Assembly (NCBI RefSeq): GCF_003076475.1
Contig: NZ_CP020919.1
Span: 372,001 to 436,000, forward strand
Direction: 5' to 3'
DNA from: Flavobacterium kingsejongi
Lineage (GTDB): Bacteria; Bacteroidota; Bacteroidia; Flavobacteriales; Flavobacteriaceae
DNA length: 64,000 nucleotides
The position numbers and the translations under genes are program-made. How positions within the stretch are numbered: position 1 is the first letter of the stretch; each line of letters begins with the position of its first letter. Shown here in pieces: positions 60,632 through 64,000 of this stretch. The notes under the pieces were generated by a model. The model was not told where the DNA came from. It saw nothing but the letters and a program-made list of their open reading frames with translations, and made no database searches.

Positions 60632-60693
60632 AAGTCGTTGTGCTGACTAATAGCTATTTTTATAGCCGTTGTCACTATAACGACTTCATTTTT
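60632..60693 (+). terminator. Hairpin between rpsB and tsf, terminator or attenuator
   Basis: AAGTCGTT (60632-60639) pairs with AACGACTT (60679-60686), enclosing an inner AGCTAT/ATAGC(C) stem-loop, and is followed by a T-rich tract to 60695. It lies in the 104-base gap before tsf, so it may set the ratio of rpsB to tsf transcription. Confidence 0.6.
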
Positions 60694-60718
60694 TTAACCT
60701 ATTAATATATTACGAAAA

Positions 60719-61543
60719 ATGGCAAATATAACTGCTGCAGAAATTAATAAATTAAGAACAGCTACAGGTGCAGGAATGATGGACTGCAAAAAAGCACTAA
60801 CTGAAGCTGAAGGGGATTTCGATTTAGCAATTGAAAACCTAAGAAAAAAAGGACAAAAAGTTGCAGCTAACAGATCCGACAGAGAATCTACTGAAGGTGC
60901 TGTTATCGCTGTAGTAAATGCAGATAAAACTGCTGGAGTTGTTATTTCACTAAACTGTGAAACTGACTTCGTAGGTAAAAACGAATCTTTCGTAAAATTA
61001 GCTCAGGATTTAGCAAACCTTGCCATCCAGTTCAACACTAAAGAAGAATTCCTTGCAACTGACTTTAACGGTCTTACCGTTGCGGATAAATTGATCGAAC
61101 AAACCGGAGTAATCGGTGAAAAAATCGAAATCGGTTCTTTCGAAAGATTAGAAGGTAACTTCATAGGATCTTACATCCATGCTGGTAACAGAATCGCTAC
61201 TTTAACTGCATTATCTGCAAATGTTGAAGGTGCTGAGGAAGTTTCAAGAAACGTTTCTATGCAAGCTGCTGCAATGGCACCTATCGCATTAAACGAAGAA
61301 GGTGTTGATGCTGATACTATCGCTAAAGAAATTGAAATCGCTAAAGATTTATTGCGTCAGGAAGGTAAACCAGAAGCTATGTTGGAAAACATCTCTAAAG
61401 GAAAACTTCAAAGATTCTTTAAAGACAATACTTTAGTAAACCAGGATTACATCAAAGACAACAAATTAAGCGTTGCTCAATATGTACAGTCTTTAGACAA
61501 ATCTCTGACAATTACAGGATACAAAAGAGTAGCATTAGGATAA
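60719..61543 (+). CDS. tsf: Translation elongation factor Ts
   Basis: Guanine-nucleotide exchange factor for EF-Tu. The 274 residues have the N-terminal UBA-like domain with INKLRTATGAGMMDCKKALTE, and the core exchange segments LNCETDFVGKNESF and IGSYIHAGNRIATLTAL. The C-terminal KLQRFFKDNTLVNQDYI is typical. It follows rpsB and has a strong terminator at 61567. Confidence 0.98.
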   Translation: MANITAAEINKLRTATGAGMMDCKKALTEAEGDFDLAIENLRKKGQKVAANRSDRESTEGAVIAVVNADKTAGVVISLNCETDFVGKNESFVKLAQDLANLAIQFNTKEEFLATDFNGLTVADKLIEQTGVIGEKIEIGSFERLEGNFIGSYIHAGNRIATLTALSANVEGAEEVSRNVSMQAAAMAPIALNEEGVDADTIAKEIEIAKDLLRQEGKPEAMLENISKGKLQRFFKDNTLVNQDYIKDNKLSVAQYVQSLDKSLTITGYKRVALG

Positions 61544-61566
61544 TCAAAATCCTGCTCTACAGTATA

Positions 61567-61604
61567 AAAACCCCAAATCATCACTGGTTTGGGGTTTTTT
61601 CTTT
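61567..61604 (+). terminator. Terminator of tsf
   Basis: AACCCCAAA / TTTGGGGTT stem with an 11-base loop, followed by a six-base T-run, about 24 bases after the stop. Confidence 0.88.
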
Positions 61605-61634
61605 TAGTATATTTGAAAACCTAAACCTGTAACT

Positions 61635-62198
61635 ATGGACAACAAAATCAGATGCAGCTGGTGCAATGGGGATACCCTCTATGAAAAATACCACGATGAA
61701 GAATGGGGCGTTCCCGTCTTTGACGACCAGAAATTATACGAATTTCTACTTCTCGAAACTTTTCAGGCCGGTTTAAGCTGGATTATCATCCTTCGTAAAA
61801 GAGAAAATTTCAAACAAGCATTTGACCATTTTGACTACCGTAAGATCGCATTGTACGATGAAGCCAAAATACAGGACCTGCTTAATGATGCGGGTATTAT
61901 CCGAAATCAATTAAAAATACGGGCCGCGATTTCCAATGCGATCCAGTTCATAGCCATCCAAAATGAATTTGGCAGCTTTTCCAACTATATCTGGGAATTC
62001 ACATCAGGCAAAGTGATTGATCACCACCCACAAACCCGTGCCAATGTTCCGGCAACTTCTCCCCTTTCCGACGCCATCAGTAAAGCACTAAAAAAGCGAG
62101 GCTTTAAGTTTGTCGGATCCACCGTTATTTATGCGCAAATGCAGGCCACAGGAATGATTAATGACCATGTGGCAGAATGCTGGACCAGAAAACCATAA
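61635..62198 (+). CDS. tag: DNA-3-methyladenine glycosylase I
   Basis: Base-excision enzyme that releases 3-methyladenine from alkylated DNA. The 187 residues carry the family's zinc-binding residues: Cys in RCSWCNGDTLYEKYHDEEWG with its His, and His and Cys in INDHVAECW at the C-terminus. The core FEFLLLETFQAGLSWIIILRKRENF-like region, here YEFLLLETFQAGLSW and onwards, and the VGSTVIYAQMQATGM segment are conserved. Monocistronic as far as the sequence shows. The next element is the thiamine leader. Confidence 0.96.
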   Translation: MDNKIRCSWCNGDTLYEKYHDEEWGVPVFDDQKLYEFLLLETFQAGLSWIIILRKRENFKQAFDHFDYRKIALYDEAKIQDLLNDAGIIRNQLKIRAAISNAIQFIAIQNEFGSFSNYIWEFTSGKVIDHHPQTRANVPATSPLSDAISKALKKRGFKFVGSTVIYAQMQATGMINDHVAECWTRKP

Positions 62199-62264
62199 TA
62201 CCGCTTTAAATCGCTTTTAAATGTTAAATTTAAAATTTAAAATTCCAGATTTAAAATAATACAA

Positions 62265-62272
62265 TACATTTG
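62265..62272 (+). promoter_or_regulatory. Candidate -7 box of the thiamine operon
   Basis: TAcaTTTG, a full -7 consensus, ends 8 bases before the TPP aptamer. A -33 TTG is not evident. Confidence 0.55.
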
Positions 62273-62280
62273 TCGCACAC

Positions 62281-62362
62281 TTTAGGGGTGTCTGCTATTT
62301 TAGCAGGCTGAGATTTACCCTTTGAACCTGATGCAGTTCATACTGCCGTAGGGAAAAGTACG
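62281..62362 (+). promoter_or_regulatory. TPP riboswitch (THI element)
   Basis: The aptamer core is clear: GGGGTGTCTGC...GCAGGCTGAGA, then ACCCTTTGAACCTGATGCAG and TACTGCCGTAGGGAAAAGTA, the classical thi-box CUGAGA and ACCUGAU motifs. It precedes thiS-thiC and should lower their expression when thiamine pyrophosphate is abundant. Confidence 0.95.
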
Positions 62363-62381
62363 ATGACTCCATTTTATGCAG

Positions 62382-62415
62382 CCATTCCTAAAGTAGTATA
62401 CCTATATCTCAAGGA

Positions 62416-62419
<4 letters not shown>
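62382..62419 (+). promoter_or_regulatory. Predicted thiS start-sequestering hairpin (riboswitch expression platform)
   Basis: CCATTCCT (62382-62389) is an exact 8-base complement of AGGAATGG (62412-62419), which covers the AAGGA ribosome-binding stretch and the thiS ATG (62416-62418). The loop is 22 bases. In the ligand-bound state this stem would block thiS translation. No terminator T-run is present, which favours translational control. Confidence 0.6.

Positions 62420-64000
<1,581 letters not shown>

Overview
The window reads as chromosomal DNA of a member of the Bacteroidota, family Flavobacteriaceae, most likely Flavobacterium or a close relative. The evidence is a type IX secretion/gliding pair (sprA and remB), a secreted protein with a type A T9SS sorting tail, an Alternative Complex III plus aa3 oxidase operon, scarce Shine-Dalgarno sequences, and repeated promoter boxes of the Bacteroidota form TAnnTTTG with an upstream TTG. 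Most of the DNA is core genome. The accessory part consists of three insertion sequences and a short tandem array.

Layout. 1-16755 (minus strand): two small tandem acetyltransferases, ruvB-queG, malic enzyme, then ruvA-sprA-gcvH-vanZ-deoC-remB, with remB cut by the window edge. 16920-18341 (+): an amino acid permease. 18463-20038: an intergenic array of 21-bp repeats, split by an IS256-family element. 20153-31581 (minus): respiratory operon actABCDEF-coxB-coxA, coding for a quinol:cytochrome c oxidoreductase and the haem-copper oxidase it feeds. 31798-32187 (+): a SPOR-domain protein. 32265-36652: an IS1182-family element whose transposase gene is broken by a complete IS21-family element (istA-istB) with a 6-bp target duplication. 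36670-41350 (minus): rimP-nusA-infB. 41524-46738 (+): universal stress protein, a DUF2723 membrane protein and a polysaccharide deacetylase, with two tRNA-Gln genes on the minus strand between the first two. 46759-48363 (minus): a cysteine-free thioredoxin-fold protein and a membrane metallophosphoesterase. 48643-55551 (+): a large T9SS cargo protein, DNA polymerase I and a serine hydrolase. 55618-56640 (minus): a LacI-type regulator. 56986-58581 (+): two exported ferritin-like proteins. 58829-61543 (+): rplM-rpsI, rpsB, tsf. 61635-62198 (+): tag. 62265-64000 (+): thiamine operon start (TPP riboswitch, thiS, thiC, the last running off the end).

Connections. SprA is the outer-membrane T9SS translocon. 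The protein at 48643 carries the tail that would route it through SprA, and RemB is a gliding-associated surface protein. ActA-F, CoxA and CoxB form one electron-transfer chain from quinol to oxygen. A hairpin downstream of the TPP aptamer can hide the thiS start codon, which gives a concrete model for translational control.

I found no CRISPR array, prophage, toxin-antitoxin or defence locus, and nothing I would call a new multi-gene system. The best leads are the nested insertion sequences, the 21-bp array disrupted by IS256, the cysteine-free thioredoxin, the His-rich segments in the respiratory proteins, the rpsB leader, and the thiS sequestering hairpin. No searches or folding programs were run; family calls come from reading the translated sequence.
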